Shown: positions 35,194 to 51,181 of the stretch, in pieces
Numbering within the stretch: the first letter of the stretch is position 1
How the letters are laid out: every line of letters begins with the position of its first letter
Assembly: GCA_021442155.1 (NCBI GenBank)
Contig: CM038216.1
Coordinates: 88,136,945-88,200,944, forward strand
DNA length: 64,000 nucleotides
Direction: 5' to 3'
From: Cymbidium sinense
Lineage: Eukaryota > Streptophyta > Magnoliopsida > Asparagales > Orchidaceae
Translations under genes and position numbers: made by a program
The notes under the pieces: model-generated
Database searches by the model: none
What the model was told of the DNA's origin: nothing
Seen by the model: only the letters and a program-made list of their open reading frames with translations

Positions 35194-37024
35194 ATGATCA
35201 ATTTTCTAATTTGGAATGTTCAGGGTATTGGGACTCTCATTGTCCACAACTGTATTAGAAGTCTTTGCCTTATTCATAACATAGCCTTACTTGTTGTTAT
35301 TGAACCATTCATACACCCTTCTAAGATTAACCATGTTGCTAGAATGCTTGACTTTCAAAATTTCTTTTATAACATTAGCAATAAAATTTGGTGTTTTTGG
35401 AATAATTTAGTCAACATCTCCATCCTTGATGATCTTCAACAATTAGTTAATATCCACATCTCATTGGGTGAATTTTCTACTTTAGGTTCCTTTATTTATG
35501 CTTCTTGTAATAGAGCTGGTAGGAACATCCTTTGGGATAACTTAAGAACATTTTCCTCCTCGGTCAACAAACCCTAGTTGGTTGGGGGTGATTTTAACAC
35601 TATTCTCTCTTCCTCGAAAAGAAGAGGAGGTTGCTCTCCTAACATTCATTCCATAGAAGATTTTTCTAATATGATTCTTGATTGCAAACTGATTGATATT
35701 AGCTTTTGCTCGACTACATTGGCATAACTCTAGACTCGCTGACTTGATAGGACTCTTTTAATTCTCTTTGGATCAACCAATGGCCTCTTATTGATCATTT
35801 GAGTAGAACTTTTATCGGTCATGATCGCTTTTGATTTTCATCAAAATCCCTCTAAGATTATCCTTCCCAACTTCTTTCAGATTCCAAAACATGTGGATCC
35901 AACACATTGATTTCATAAATGTTGTATCCATTAACTGAATGGCTCCTCTTCATCTGGATAATTCAGTTAAGGGCATGATTCACCTCTAGCTTAAGCTTAA
36001 AAGGCTTAAACGAAGCCTAAATTGGTGGAACAAGCATCATTTTAAAAATCTTTTTGCCAATATCAAAATTATGGAACAATTAGTTTGTTCTCTTGAAGAT
36101 GCTGTTTTGACTGATTCTACTAAACTTGAGGAGTTGAATGAAGCTAAAGATAAATTGGTTAAATATCAGAATATGGAGGAAACATACTGGTGGCAAAAGC
36201 CTGCTAGCAAACATATTGCTGATGGTGACAAAATACCAAGTATTTCCATGCACTTTTCAAAAAAAAAAGAAAGCCTTAAACTCTATTAAAAAAATTAAAA
36301 ATGATAACGGTAGCTGGATCACTAATAATAATGATATTAAAGATTCTTTCATACATCATTTTAAAAACTTATTAAACAACAACCCTACCTTAGAAGCTCT
36401 CTCCAACTCTCACCTGATTCCCTTAACGATTACTAATGATGACAACCATTTGCTTAATTTGCATCCTACGGAAGCTGAGATTGGTAGCATTCTCAATAGC
36501 ATGAACACTAATTCTATTGCTGGCCCTGAAGCCTACACGACTCAATTTTTTCAGCATTGTTGGCCTATTATTAAGTCTGACTTTGTCGATGCTGTTGTTG
36601 ATTTTTTCGATGGCAATCCTTTACCTATATATTTTTCAAGCACTTCCATTGTTCTCATTCCCAAAAGTAATAATCCTGAAACCTTAATGGTAAAGCCCTA
36701 TGTGGTTTTGCTTACCCCCTTAATACTTGCTTTGTTCCTTTTGCTGAGCTAATGGAAGTTTACAAAGCTATTGAGATTTGTCTTCAAAAAGGTTGTCTCA
36801 AGATTTGGATTGAGGTGGATGCCTTGTGGTTGATTGATCTTTTGACTTCCACCAAAATGGGCTGAATTATCTTACCTTCTCAGCGGACTAGAGCTCTCCT
36901 TTCTCAACTCTATTTTAAAATCACTCATGTATGGCATGAAGGTAATGCATGTGCTGATTACCTTGCTAATCTGGGTGCTAGATTAGATGGCATAAAATTC
37001 TTTGATAAACTTACACTTCCTTAA
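35194..37024 (+). pseudogene. LINE ORF2 with RT-to-RNase H deletion (second copy)
   Basis: Opens MINFLIWNVQGIGTL. The endonuclease is largely intact to 35577 (VVIEPFIHPSKINH) and, after one stop, VGGDFNTILSS near 35585. A connector follows with open stretches at 36071-36752 (SIAGPEAYTTQFFQHCWPII, then STSIVLIPKSNNPE near 36640). Here the RT should go on for about 350 residues to FADD. Instead, near 36690 it jumps to the RNase H part: ALCGFAYPL-like, then AELMEVYKAIEICLQKG, LKIWIEVDALWLIDLL and WHEGNACADYLANLGARLD. The catalytic RT core is thus missing. Confidence 0.82.
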
Positions 37025-40000
37025 CATTTGTGTGGTTTGGTTAATTTGGACAATACTGGATTCCCTTACTTCAGAAATTAATCCATCCTATTGGTTTGGC
37101 CTGTTATATTACCTATTTAACTACATGATCAACTTCTGTTTAGTGTTATTATTTCTTTGGATTTTTCTAATGCATCTTCCTGATACCCCTTTCTGGTTAA
37201 TTATTGATCTATGGGGCATATGTTGTTGGATTCATTACCCTAACCTTTTTTGGGGTCTTACTGCTTCTACTGTTTCCACTATTAATGGTAAGGTGTTTCC
37301 TGTCTGCTGGAGGGAGATGTATTACCTCATGCTTTACTTTTTGCTTTACTTTCTGATCAATAGGGACAGACTTCTTGCCATCAATATTTTGTTAAGGGGT
37401 CCTACTGTATCTATTTTCCATTATATGATTAAGGTTGTGTTCTATCTCTTTTCCTTTTTCTAGAAATCTATTCTGGGGCTCATGACTTTGTTGTATCAAT
37501 GTTTAATTGATATGTTTTTGTATAGCATCATGATAGGCCCTAATTTATTTATTTTTTTCTCCTTTTATTATGGATGTGGCTCATCTTATGCTCCATAACC
37601 TCACCTCCACAACCTGTAAGGAGAGAAACTACAATACCCTTACTACTATAACTTCTTCTTTGTAGGATTGAAATTACTTCTTGATTTCCTTCCAGCCTAA
37701 TTTTACTGACACTATGGGCTTAACTGCTGGTCTGCTTTTCTGTGTCTTGAAGGATTTCAAAGATGGCTTTCCTTTGAACCACTTTCGACTCTATGTTGTA
37801 CCACTATTTTTTACTGGATTATCTTATGGTGGGTGCAATAAATGCTTTGTTGTTTAATTGTTGGTTGTTGGATTTTCTGGTCTTATGTCCAGCAAGCTGC
37901 TTTTGGGGTTATTTTCCTTATTGCTTTTGCTAACCTCACCTTACCAACCTCTGAGGTTGTTAGCTATTTGTTGGCTTTTGTTTTTCTAATTGCTTTTGAT
38001 ATTTGCAACCGGGCTACAGCTGATCACCACATGTTTGTGGTCTATCTAAACTGCTATTATTTTTTCCATCTTGATTTAGTTAGACTTGTCCAGATTGCTG
38101 TGATTATGCTATTACTGACTTGGAAATAACTTATGCACTGTCTATTCTGAATGGGTGGTTTTATGGCTAGCTTGCTATTATTTGCTATATTGGTTTTTGG
38201 CTGAACTAGATTATCAGGTTTTATGCTCAGCAAGCTGCTACTGGGGTTGTCTCTCATGTCCAGCAGGCTGCTTTTGGGGCTATTTTTCTAATTGCTTTTG
38301 CTAACCTCACCTTCCTGTGGAGAAAGCGCAATACCCTTATTATTATTATTGTCCCTTTGCGAGATTGGACTTACTTAATGATTTCTTTCCAGTCTGCTTT
38401 TTTTCTTGAGGATGTTGGTTTAGGCGCAACTCTCTTCTTTATTTTGAAGGATTTCAATGATGGCTCTCTTTTGAACCCCTTTTGTATCTATGTTGTACCT
38501 CTCTTTTTTACTAGCTTATCTTATGGTGGGTGCAATAATTGTGTTGCTATTTTAATTATTCGCTGTTGGATTTTTGGGTCTTATGTCCAGTAGGATGCCT
38601 TTAAGGTTGTTGGCTGTTTGTTGGTAGTTTTTTTTCTAATTGTTTTTATTGTTTCCAACCGGGCTGTAGCTGATCACCTGATGTTTGTGGTCTATTTAAT
38701 CTATTGTTGTTTTTTTTATCTTGTTTCAGTTATACTTGTACAGATCATTGTGATTATGCTATTACCTACTTGGCTATTAACTTATGCACTGTCTATTTTG
38801 AATGGGTGGTTTATGGCCAGCTTGCTATTATTTGCTGTCTTGGTTGTTGGCCGAACTAGATTATCAGGTTTTACGCCCAGCAAGCTACTACTGGGGTTGT
38901 CTCTCTGATTGTCCTTATTTAGAATTATTTATGGTGGGGTGCAGCTTAGTACCTGTGGCTTCTGGTCTATCTAATCTCCTACTGCATTCACATCTTGGCT
39001 TTGTTAGACTTCTACATTTCCTATTTGGGTTTGGGTTATGATGTCTTACTATACACTTGATGGTTATTAACTTCTGAAATGATTATTAACAAGGGGGTTG
39101 TTAACATCTGCATTGCTTATTCTGATTGGGTACCTTTTTTACGGGCTATATTCACGTGTATACGGGTAAGTTTCATATATGTCTCATATGTTTAGGATGG
39201 AGTTAATTACATGCTATTTGATTTGCCCTGCTGGATTTCAATAGGCTTTTCAACTGGTAGTATATTGCTTCTTTCCTCTGCTTGGCCTTTTTTGCTATTT
39301 TTCTATGGTGGGTCTTCATGCTGGCCTAATTAAACTCTTGGCTCTGGTAAAAAATAAGGTGGATCTAGCAAAGATGGTTCATTTTCATATGTGTAAGGAT
39401 TCTCATGCCATGGTGACTATATTGATGATATTTATTCTGCATGGGATCCCCTTTCCCATTCTCCTCTTTGTTGCTGTTGTGTTTATGGCTTTGTTTAGAT
39501 TTGCAGGTACTAAGGCTCAAAAGACTTTCAATAAATGGTTGCTATCTTCCCACAGGTTTGTTGGCTATGATGGCTATGATGATTTCACTCCTTTTTGGTT
39601 TGGTAGTAGCTCTTGTGATGTAACCCTTCCACTGAAGTTTGGATGCTCATATTTGCATATGCCTTAATTTGGTGTGACTGAGCCTGAGCTTTTTCTCACA
39701 CACTTCTTTATAATCTTTCTCAGTTTATGCTGTTTTCAATTTTCATTTGTTTGTATTACTTTAACTACTCTAATTTCTATCTTTCTACAATTTTGTAGGT
39801 GCATTTCTCTTGTTCTCTTACAGGTTTGCTCCCTAGTGTCCTGCATTCTCTCATCCTGAAGTGCTTTGGCCCAGATCTATTCATTGGCTTATAATTATGT
39901 TAATCAATTTATATCTTTTTCTTTCCTTTACTCTTTTATTTTGCTTTTGGTTGTACTTAGATAGGGGATTTACTCTCTAGGATGATTGTAGCTCTTTGAG

Positions 40001-40094
40001 TAGTAGTTGTGTAGTTTATCCCCTGTTAAGGACCTTGTAACCCTCTTTTTGTGGCAATAAAATTCCCCCTATATGGGGTTTCCCTAAAAAAAAA
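37025..40094 (+). other. LINE 3' UTR with a tandem duplication of about 700 bp
   Basis: Noncoding and T/G-rich. 37619-38262 and 38318-38906 are imperfect tandem copies. Paired landmarks are CAATACCCTTAYTAYTATAA, GAAGGATTTCAAWGATGGCT near 37748 and 38446, CTTATGGTGGGTGCAATAA near 37824 and 38520, TCTTATGTCCAGYARG near 37881 and 38579, and CAGCAAGCTRCTACTGGGGT near 38226 and 38876. The open frames inside (39305-39667 and others) are not conserved between the copies and have no motif. Confidence 0.75.
40056..40061 (+). promoter_or_regulatory. Poly(A) signal of the second LINE
   Basis: AATAAA within GTGGCAATAAAATTCCCC, as in the first LINE. Confidence 0.7.
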
Positions 40095-40357
40095 CCTAAA
40101 CCTTAAACCCTAAACTCTAAAAACCTAAACCCTAAACCCTAAACCCCAAACTAACCCTAAACCAACCCTAAACCCTAAAAATCATAAACTCTAAAGCCTA
40201 AACACTAAAACCTAAACCCTAACCCTAAACCCTAAACCCTAAAAGCATAAAACATAAAACACTAAACCCTAAACCTAAACTAAACCTAAACAAGTAATTA
40301 AATAAACTAAAATAAATAACTAAACCAAACCTAAATCTAAACTAAACCTAAACCACA
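40095..40357 (+). repeat. Telomere-like satellite between LINE and GR-RBP copy C
   Basis: CCCTAAA-rich to 40275, then the A-rich pre-exon stretch CAAGTAATTAAATAAACTAA ending ACCACATG at the exon. No gene. Confidence 0.9.
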
Positions 40358-40842
40358 TGAATGGGAGAACCTTGGCAGGGAACATCAGTCAACCATACTC
40401 AGTCTAGATTTGGTGGTGGAGGTGAAGGCGGAGGTGACGGTTATCACAGTGGTGGTGGGGGATCTAGAGGTGCTGGTGGATATGGAGGTGGTGGTCAAAT
40501 CAGTGGTGATTTTGGCAACAGGAGGAGCGATAGAGTTACAGCCGTGGTGGTTGCAGAGGGAGAGATTAGGGATATAATTATGGATCCCACTAATCGAGGG
40601 GTCAAGATAGTTCTGATGGGAACTAAAGAAAGTAAAGAACGACTAATCAGATCTGCTTCTTATGGAACTGAGCCATTACAGTAGAACGATTCTAGTTATC
40701 TAGGGATTTTCATTTGCTCAATGAATGCTCATTTTTTATCTATGTCATCGCTTATGTCTTAGAAAACTTGGTGTGTTACTTGGTTGATGAAATCAAAAAG
40801 AAAAAATATTGAATATGAATTTGTTCTCACTTAAAAAAAACA
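40358..40842 (+). pseudogene. GR-RBP last exon plus 3' UTR, copy C (longest open Gly-rich frame)
   Basis: Begins ATGAATGGG, corresponding to the MNG that opens the C-terminal part of the RRM in GRP7/8-type proteins. A frame slip near 40375-40390 (the ATG at 40361 is in a shifted frame) is compensated before TQSRFGGGGEGGGDGYHSGG. After that GSRGAGGYGGGGQISGDFGN is open, and the ancestral frame is lost again near 40540. An open frame of 107 codons (40361-40684) results by chance joining. The UTR landmarks TATGGAACTGAGCCATTACA and GAAAACTTGGTGTGTTACTT are present. There is no RRM body and no promoter is evident. Confidence 0.82.
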
Positions 40843-41987
40843 AAAAACTCTAAACTCTAAACTAAAACCTAAACCATAAACCTAAAACCTAAACCCTAAA
40901 CTCTAAATCCTAAACCCTAAAAACCCTAAACCCTAAACCCTAAACCCTAAAACCCTAAACCTAAAACCCCAACCACTAAACCACTAAACCTAAAAAACTT
41001 GCACTACTAAATAAAACCTAAAATAAAATAAATAAATAAAACCTAAACCAAAATAAAATAAAAATAAAATAAAATTAAACTAAAACCTAAACTACCAAAG
41101 AAAATAAAAGATAAAACTAAACTCAAATAAAATAAATAAAAACCTAAACTAAACTAAAAAAAGAAAAAACCTAAATAAAATAAAAACTAAACCTAAAATA
41201 AAAATAAAATAAACATAAAATATAATAAAATAAAAACTAAATAAAAACCAAACCTAAAAAGTAAACCTAAAAATAAATAAAAAATAAAACCTAACTAAAC
41301 TAGATAAAAACCTAAACCTAAACTAAAGAGAATTAACATAAACCTAAAATAAAATAAAGGCAGACCAAAATAAATGCAATAAAACCTAAACCTAAACTAA
41401 ATAAAATAAAATATAATAAAATAAACAAAACCTAAACTAAAAAAATAAAACATAAAATAAACCTAAAAAAAAAACCTAAAACCTAAAACTAAAACAAAAT
41501 AAAACCTAAAACCTAGAGTAAAATAAAACCTAAACCTAAAAAAAAAAAAACTAAACTTAAAAATAAACCTAAACCTAAACCTAGAAAATAAACTAAAATA
41601 AAAATTCTAAATAAAATAAAAAATCTAAAATAAATAAAATAAAGTAAATAAAATAAAAAATAAACTTAAATAAAAACAAAAAATAAAATAAACTAAAATA
41701 AATTAAAAATAAATTAAATAAATATAAACCTACCGGTTTACTTAATTTAAAAAAAAACTATAAACCCTGAACACTAAATCCTAAACCCTAAGCCTATAAC
41801 CCTTAATCCTAAACACTAAATCCTATACCCTAAAAAACCCTAAACCTTAAACCCTAAAACCTAAACCTTAAACCCAAACCCTAAACCCTATACCCTAAAC
41901 CCCAAACCCCAGACTTAAACTTAAAGTAACTAAATAAATTTAAAAATAAACCTAAAAAACCAAGCTAATAAACTGAAACCTAGACCA
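40843..41987 (+). repeat. Telomere-like satellite between GR-RBP copies C and D
   Basis: CCCTAAA block (40855-40990), TAAAA/CCTAAA block (41000-41725), marker at 41729-41755, CCCTAAA block to about 41915, then the shared pre-exon stretch AAGTAACTAAATAAATTTAA. Together with copy D this is one complete extended unit. No gene. Confidence 0.92.
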
Positions 41988-42462
41988 GAATGGTAGAACT
42001 TGATGGCAGAACATGTAGTCAGCCAGTCGATCTAGCGGTGGAGGCTAAGGTGAATGTGGTTGTTATCATAGTGGAGGTGGGGGATCTGGAGGCGCTGGTT
42101 GGTATGGAGGTGGTGGTCAGAGCAGTGGTGGTCATGGATACAGGAGGAATGACAGAGGTTATAGCCCTGTTGGTGGCGGAGGGAGAGATAGGGGATATTA
42201 TGGTGGACCCCGCTACTTGAAGGCAAGGGTGGTTCATATGGAAAATAAAGAAACTGAAGAACGATAGATCTAATCTACTACTTATGGAATTATGTCGTTA
42301 TAGTAGAGACATTTAAAGTTATCTTGGGTTTTTGATTTGCTCTATGCATGCTCATTTTTGATCTATGTTGTCACTTGTCCATTAGAAAACTTTGTGTGTT
42401 ACTTGGTTGATGAAATCAAAAAGAAGAAATGTTGTCTCTGAATTTGTTCTCTCTTTAAAAAA
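41988..42462 (+). pseudogene. GR-RBP last exon plus 3' UTR, copy D
   Basis: Starts GAATGG after CTAGACCA. Pieces of the protein appear in alternating frames: DGRTCSQPVD-like RRM end, then in the Gly frame GGGGSGGAGWYGGGGQSSGG, GYRRNDRGYSPVGGGGRDRG and YYGGPRY. The C-terminus is RGGSYGK-like and out of frame. The UTR is typical: TATGGAATTATGTCGTTATA, CATGCTCATTTTTGATCTAT, TTACTTGGTTGATGAAATCA. The open frames seen on both strands (41990-42220 and its complement) are by-products of the GGT repeat. Confidence 0.8.
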
Positions 42463-45400
42463 ACCCAAAAACCATAAACCCTCAATTAAAATGTGAACCC
42501 TAAACCTTAAACCTAAACCCTAAACCCTAAAAACCTTAAACCCTAAACCCTAAAACCCTACCCTAAACCCTAAACCCTAAACTTTAAACCCTAAACCCTA
42601 AACCCCAAAACAAACCACAAGCTGAAACCACAGACCCTTAACACAAGCCCTAAACCCAAACCTATAACCCTAAAACTCTAAATCGTGAAAGTAAAATAAA
42701 TCATAAATCCTAAAAAAATCCTAAAACTTATAACCCCAAAAACTAAACACTAAAACCAAAGTGAAACCACCTAAATCTAAAATCAAACCTAAAAATAAAC
42801 AAAATAAATAATATAAAGAAACTAAACCTAAATATAATGAAATGAAATAAAATAAAATGAAACCTAAATTAAAAGAAACTGGAACCTAAACATAAATCTA
42901 AACTAAAGCCTAAAAATAAAATAAAATAAAATATAAAAACTAAATTAAAATAAAATAATAAAAAGAAAAAATAAACTAAAAAAAATAAAATGAAATTAAA
43001 AATAAAAAACCTAAATAAAATAAAACCTAAACGTAAAATAAAAGTTAAATAAACCTAAAATAAAATAAAATATAAACTAAATAAAAACCTAAACTTAAAC
43101 AATAAACCTAAAAATAAAACTTAAAAATAAATAAAAAATAAAATCTAAACCCTAAACCAAAAAAAAACCCAAACCTAAAATAAAAATAAAATAAACCTAA
43201 ACCTGAACTAAAATAAACTAAACTAAAATAAATAAAACTAAACCTAAACTAAACCTAAACTAAATAAAACAAAGTAAACTAAAATAAACCTAAACTAAAA
43301 AAAACCTAAAAGTAAACCCTAAAGTAAATAGAAACCTAAACCTAAAAAAATAAAATAAACCTAAACCTAAACTAAAATAAACTAAACTAAAATAAATAAA
43401 TCCTAAAATAAACTAAACCTAAACCTAAACCTAAACTAAATAAGACAAAATAAACTAAAAATAAACCTAAACCTAAACTAAAATATAAACATAAAATCTA
43501 AACATAAAAAAAATAAAATAAAAACCTTAACCTAAACTTAAAAATAAAAAATTAAACTTAAACCTAAAAAATAAAGCAAAAAGAAAACTAAACTAAGAAA
43601 TAAACATAAACTAAACACCTAAAAATGAAAATAAAAGCCTAAATTAAAATAAATAAACATAAAATAGATAAGTAAGCTAAATAAAATAAACTAAATAAAA
43701 TATAAAATAAGTTGGATAAACCTAAACTGTCGGTTTACTCAGTTTTTTTAAAAAAAAAACAAACCTAAACCCACCTTAAAACCATAAACTCTAAACTAAG
43801 CCTAAAGCCGTAAAATCCTATACTAAGCCATAAAACTAGGCCAGAATCCTAAACCCTAAACCCTAGACCTTAAACCCTAAAATTTAAACCCTAAATCTAT
43901 AACCCCCAACAAACAACTGTAACATAAACTTTAAACCCTAAACTAACCATAAACCCTAAAAAGCTAAAAACTTAAACCTAAAGTAAATAAAACCTAAAAA
44001 TAAAATAAATAAAAAAAACTTAAACCATAAAAAAATAATAATAATAACATAAACTAAAACCTAAACGTAAGCCTAAACCTAAACCTACACCTAAAAGAAT
44101 ATAAATAAAAAATAAAAACTAAAATAAAATAAAATAAATAAAAAAATAAATTGAAATAAAAAAACATTTAAAACCTAAATAAATAAATACTAAACCTAAA
44201 GTAAAATAAAAATAAACCAAAAATAAAATAAAATAAAAACTAAATAAAAACTTAAATAAAAATAAACCTAAATAAAAATTAAAATAGAATAAACTAAAAT
44301 AAATAAAATAAACTAAATAAACCTAAACCTAATGGTTTATATAATTTGAAAAATTAAAAAAAACCAATACCCAAAACATAAATTAACCCACTAAACCACT
44401 AACCACTAAACCCAATTCTAAACCTTAAACCCTAAACCTCAGACCCTAAACCTTAAAACCTAAATCTGAAGCCAAATACACTCTAAACCCCAGACCCTAA
44501 ACCAATCCCTAAACCCAAAACTAAACCTAAAAATAAATTTAAAAACAAAAATAATTGAAAACCTAAAGCTAAATTAAAAATAAAATAAAATAAAACCTAA
44601 ACTGAAACCTAAATCTAAACCTAAACATAAATCTAAATCTAAAAATAAAATAATATAAAAAATAAAAACTAAACTCAAATAAAATAAATAAAAACCTTAA
44701 CTAAATTAAAAAAATAAAATAAACTTAAAAATAAAAAGACTAAATAAAATAAAAACTAAACATAAAATAAAAATAAACTAAACCAAAAATAAAGTAAAAT
44801 AAAAACTAAATAAAAGCCTAAACCTAAAAAATAAATAGAAAAATAAAATCTAAAAAAAATAAAAAAACATAAACCATAAACAAAAAAAAAACCTCAACCT
44901 AAAATAAATAAAATAAAATATACTTAACCTAAACTAAAATAAATCAAACCCAAACCTAAACTAAATATAAGCTGGCCCGGTAAACTAAATAAACTAAACC
45001 TACTAATTTTCTTAATTTAAAACAAAAACCAGACACTAAATCATAAACCCTGACCTTGGGTGACCCAAGGCACAACCCAACCCTAAATGACCCTAAACTC
45101 TAAACCCTAAATAAAAAATAAAATAAAATAAAAATAAACCAACCTAGGCTAAACCCTAACTGACACAACCCTAAATCTGACCCTAAACCCTAAAACCCTG
45201 AACCATACACCCTGAGTGCTCTCTGACCTAAATCCTACCAACCCTAAACATGCCTGGGCCAGATCCTAAACCAAACCCTAATCAACCTGCAGAAAACTGG
45301 CTAAACCACATAAAACCTAAAAATAAAATAAATAAAAAACTTAAACATAAATTAAATTAAAACCTAAATCTAAACATAAACCTAAAAATAAAATAAAATA

Positions 45401-46696
45401 AAAAATAAAAACTAAACTAAAATATAATATATTAAAACCTAAACTAAATTAAAAAATAAAATAAATTTTAAAATAAAAAGAATAAATAAAATAAAAACTA
45501 AACATAAAATGAAAATAAAATAAAAGCTAAATGAAAATCTAAAACTAAAAAATAAGCATAAAAATAAATAAAAAATAAAACCTAAACCATAAACTAAAAA
45601 ACACCTAAACTTAAAATAAACTAAACCTAAACTTAAAACTAAATAAAATAAAATAAAACTAAAATTAAACTGAAACCTAAACCTAAAAAATAAACTAAAA
45701 TAAAAAACATAAACTAAAATAAATAAACTAAATTAAATAAAAATAATGATGAAATAAGATAAAATAAACTAAAATAAATAAAAAATAAATTAAATAAACT
45801 TAATAAACCTAAACCTACCATTTTTCTTAATTTAGAAAAAAAACATAAACTCTAAACCCTAAATCTTAAACACTAAACCCTAAACCTAATGTAAAACCAT
45901 CGCTACCCTAAATCCTAATAATAAACCCTAAATAAAATAATTAAATTAATATAATAAGAACTTCTAAATCTAGCCATAAAATGTTAAACCTAGGCTTAGG
46001 CCGTGACCCTAAACACTAAACTTAGGCCACTAAACCACTGAGCCACTCTATGAACACAAACCTAAACCCTAAAACTCTAAAACCTAAATCTGACTCAAAC
46101 CATAAACACCACATGCCTGCCTAAGCCACTAAACCCACACAAACCCTAAAAAAAACTAAAACTTGGACCAAGATAAAATAAACCCTAAAAATAAAATGGA
46201 TAAAACCTAAACCAAAATAAAATAAAATGGTAGATAAAATGAAAAACTAAAGCAAACTAAACCTAAAAGAGCTTAAAGAAAAAAAATAAAAAATTTAAAA
46301 CTAAATAGAAATAAAATAAATAAAAACCTAAACTAAACTAAAAAATAAAAAACATAAATAAAAGAAAAACTAAACCCAAAATAAAAATAAAATTAAAACT
46401 AAATAAAAACCTAAATAAAAATAAAAAAAATAAAAATAAAATTGAATAAAAATAAAAAATAAAAAATGTAAAATAAATAAAAATAAACTAAGTAAGCTTA
46501 AATTTACTAGTTTACTTAATTTAAAAAATTAAAAAATAAAACATCCCCTAATCCTAAATCCTAAAATTAACCCTAAACCTTAAACCCTAAATCCTAAACC
46601 AACAACTCTAAACCCTAAACCCTAAAACTAAAAACAAAAAAACCCTAAACCCTAAATCCTAAACCCAAAACCCAAAAATAATAAACCCTAAATTTT
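42463..46696 (+). repeat. Telomere-like satellite, C-rich strand on +, up to the inversion point
   Basis: Repeated alternation of CCCTAAA-rich blocks (near 42475-42690, 43760-43960, 44370-44530, 45040-45300, 45840-46150, 46530-46690) and TAAAA-rich blocks, divided by marker blocks near 43721, 44321, 44999, 45813 and 46500. Units here are shorter (about 590-810 bp) than further right. Short non-repeat islands occur near 44970, 45050-45290 and 45960-46140. No gene, and no GR-RBP copy in this stretch after 42462. Confidence 0.92.
45054..45070. other. 17-bp hairpin island in the satellite
   Basis: CCTTGGGTGACCCAAGG is an 8-bp perfect inverted repeat around one G, inside otherwise CCCTAAA-like sequence. 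Confidence 0.55.

Positions 46697-46710
<14 letters not shown>
46682..46710. repeat. Orientation switch of the telomere-like array
   Basis: TAAACCCTAAA (46682-46692) faces TTTAGGGTTTA (46700-46710) across TTTTTAG. To the left the + strand is the C-rich strand; to the right it is the G-rich strand all the way to 64000. Marker blocks and GR-RBP copies flip with it. The immediate arms are short: sequences on either side are not mirror copies for long, so either the inversion is old or the two arms came together secondarily. Confidence 0.9.
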
Positions 46711-50697
<3,987 letters not shown>

Positions 50698-51181
50698 TTT
50701 TAAAATAGAGAGCAAATTCAGATTCAACATTTCTTCTTTTTGATTTCCTCAACCATGTAACACACCAAGTTTTCCCAGACAGAAATGATGACGTAAAAAA
50801 AATGAGCTTGAATAGAGTAAATTATAAACCCTAGATAATTAGAACCGTCTCTACTGTAAAGACACAGTTCCATAAGCTACAGATCGGATCTATCATTCTT
50901 CAGTTTCTCTAATTCCCATCAGAACTGCCCTAGCTTCTTAAGTAGTGGATCCCCTATCATATCCCCGATCTCTCCCTCTGCCACCACCTTGGCTATAACC
51001 TCCATCGCTCCTCTCGCCTCTATGACCACCACTGCTCCAAACATTATGTCCATATCCACCATCACCTCCAGATCTCCCACCACCACCGTAATAAGTGTTG
51101 CCTCTGCCTTAGCCTCCACTGTCAGATCTAGATTGAGCATAGTTGACTATGATGCTCTTGCCGTTAATATTTTGCCCATTC
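50698..51181 (-). pseudogene. GR-RBP last exon plus 3' UTR, copy E (inverted arm)
   Basis: Reading minus from 51181: AAG then NGQNINGKSIIVNYAQSRSD, SGG-stop-GRGNTYYGGGG, RSGGDGGYGHN, SSGGHRGERSDGGYSQGGG and RGRDRGYDRGS. Only a few disablements are seen, making this one of the better-kept copies. The UTR follows (TATGGAACTGTGTCTTTACA near 50870, AAACTTGGTGTGTTACATGG near 50765). The flank after it on + (CTTAGGGTTTAGG... and TTTAGTTACTTTAG near 51215) mirrors the pre-exon stretch of copies A-D. Confidence 0.83.

Larger units (their letters stand above)
33475..40094 (+). mobile_element. L1-type LINE, second long copy, internally deleted (6.6 kb)
   Basis: Same family and orientation as 23921-31599. 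Short GC-richer 5' UTR (33475-33696, with TCTCGGCCGCGG), ORF1, and an ORF2 whose RT jumps straight to RNase H. The 3' UTR is 3 kb and contains a tandem duplication. It ends with AATAAA at 40056 and TTTCCCTAAAAAAAAA joined to CCTAAACC. Coding parts are better preserved than in the first copy (GGDFN intact, long open frames), which suggests a younger insertion. Flanked on both sides by telomere-like repeat. Confidence 0.9.

Noticed and set aside
40361..40684. A functional 107-residue glycine-rich protein gene
   Set aside because: The frame mixes shifted RRM-end codons with the Gly tail and ends in shifted sequence. The RRM is missing, and five sister copies show the same fragment as a pseudogene.
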